From Clostridia bacterium (GTDB taxonomy: Bacteria; Bacillota; Clostridia; TANB77; CAG-508): 14,798 nt of DNA. Location: NCBI GenBank assembly GCA_900754285.1, contig CAAECB010000066.1, forward strand, positions 1 to 14,798, given 5' to 3'. The notes beneath the pieces are model-generated. The model was not told where the DNA came from, searched no databases, and saw only the letters and a program-made list of their open reading frames with translations. Position 1 is the first letter of the stretch. The number at the start of each line of letters is the position of its first letter. The position numbers and the translations under genes are program-made. Shown here in pieces: positions 14,706 through 14,798 of the stretch.

Positions 14706-14753
14706 TAAATTTATGTGTCAATCATTTTTGAAAATGTCTTAAAAAATTTTATT

Positions 14754-14793
14754 TATTAGCACTAAATTTTTATGGTTTAGTGCTAATATTTTT
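14754..14793 (+). terminator. Hairpin with T-run; CIRCE-like arms
   Basis: A 13-bp stem (14754-14766 with 14776-14788, arms containing TTAGCACTAAA / TTTAGTGCTAA) with a 9-base loop is followed by five T. It is well formed as a terminator for the plus-strand genes. The arms contain TTAGCACT/AGTGCTAA, as in CIRCE, but the 9-bp arms are 13 rather than 9 bases apart. Confidence 0.65.
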
Positions 14794-14798
14794 ATGCG

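Overview
The window reads as chromosomal DNA of a low-GC, endospore-forming Firmicute, most likely an uncultured Clostridia-type anaerobe. Evidence: an AT-rich sequence with GGAGG-type ribosome sites, a CIRCE-controlled groES-groEL operon, a secG-rnr pair, a gerA-type germinant receptor operon, and a fused cytidylate kinase/PlsC gene. Plus-strand genes use A-ending codons and the one minus-strand operon uses T-ending codons. Adenine is therefore enriched on the plus strand whichever strand codes, as expected if the plus strand is the replication leading strand in a PolC-containing Firmicute.

Layout: (1) 1-1510, an anchored protein with a pilin-like N-terminus and a C-terminal formylglycine-generating-enzyme (FGE)-type fold, preceded by two related dyads. 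(2) 1578-3809, a sigma-A promoter overlapped by CIRCE, then groES, groEL and a double hairpin. (3) 3924-6723, a secG promoter, secG, a 304-bp near-palindrome filling the gap, then rnr (RNase R). (4) 6681-6793, a palindromic repeat that supplies the last codons of rnr and ends 2 bp from the convergent ger operon. (5) 6796-10834 (minus), gerAA-gerAB-gerAC, with a sigma-G-like promoter upstream. (6) 11038-14588 (plus), a membrane-anchored transglutaminase-like protein, a P-loop/Asp23 fusion and the Cmk-PlsC fusion, closely spaced and probably co-transcribed. (7) 14592-14798, a third palindromic repeat and a terminator-like hairpin whose arms resemble CIRCE.

Functionally the window joins housekeeping genes (protein folding, secretion, RNA decay, CMP recycling and phospholipid synthesis) with spore germination and two surface proteins of unknown role. 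No RNA gene, CRISPR array, complete insertion sequence or phage gene was recognised.

The least ordinary signals are: a palindromic repeat family sharing a GGGGACGGA core, with three copies in the window, one translated as the C-terminus of RNase R and one grown into a 304-bp palindrome centred on GCGAAGC; a possible hypervariable C-terminus on the FGE-like surface protein; a GerC protein without its lipobox cysteine; a PlsC domain whose HX4D motif reads HX4K; and a P-loop domain fused to an Asp23 domain. No convincing wholly new multi-gene system is visible.
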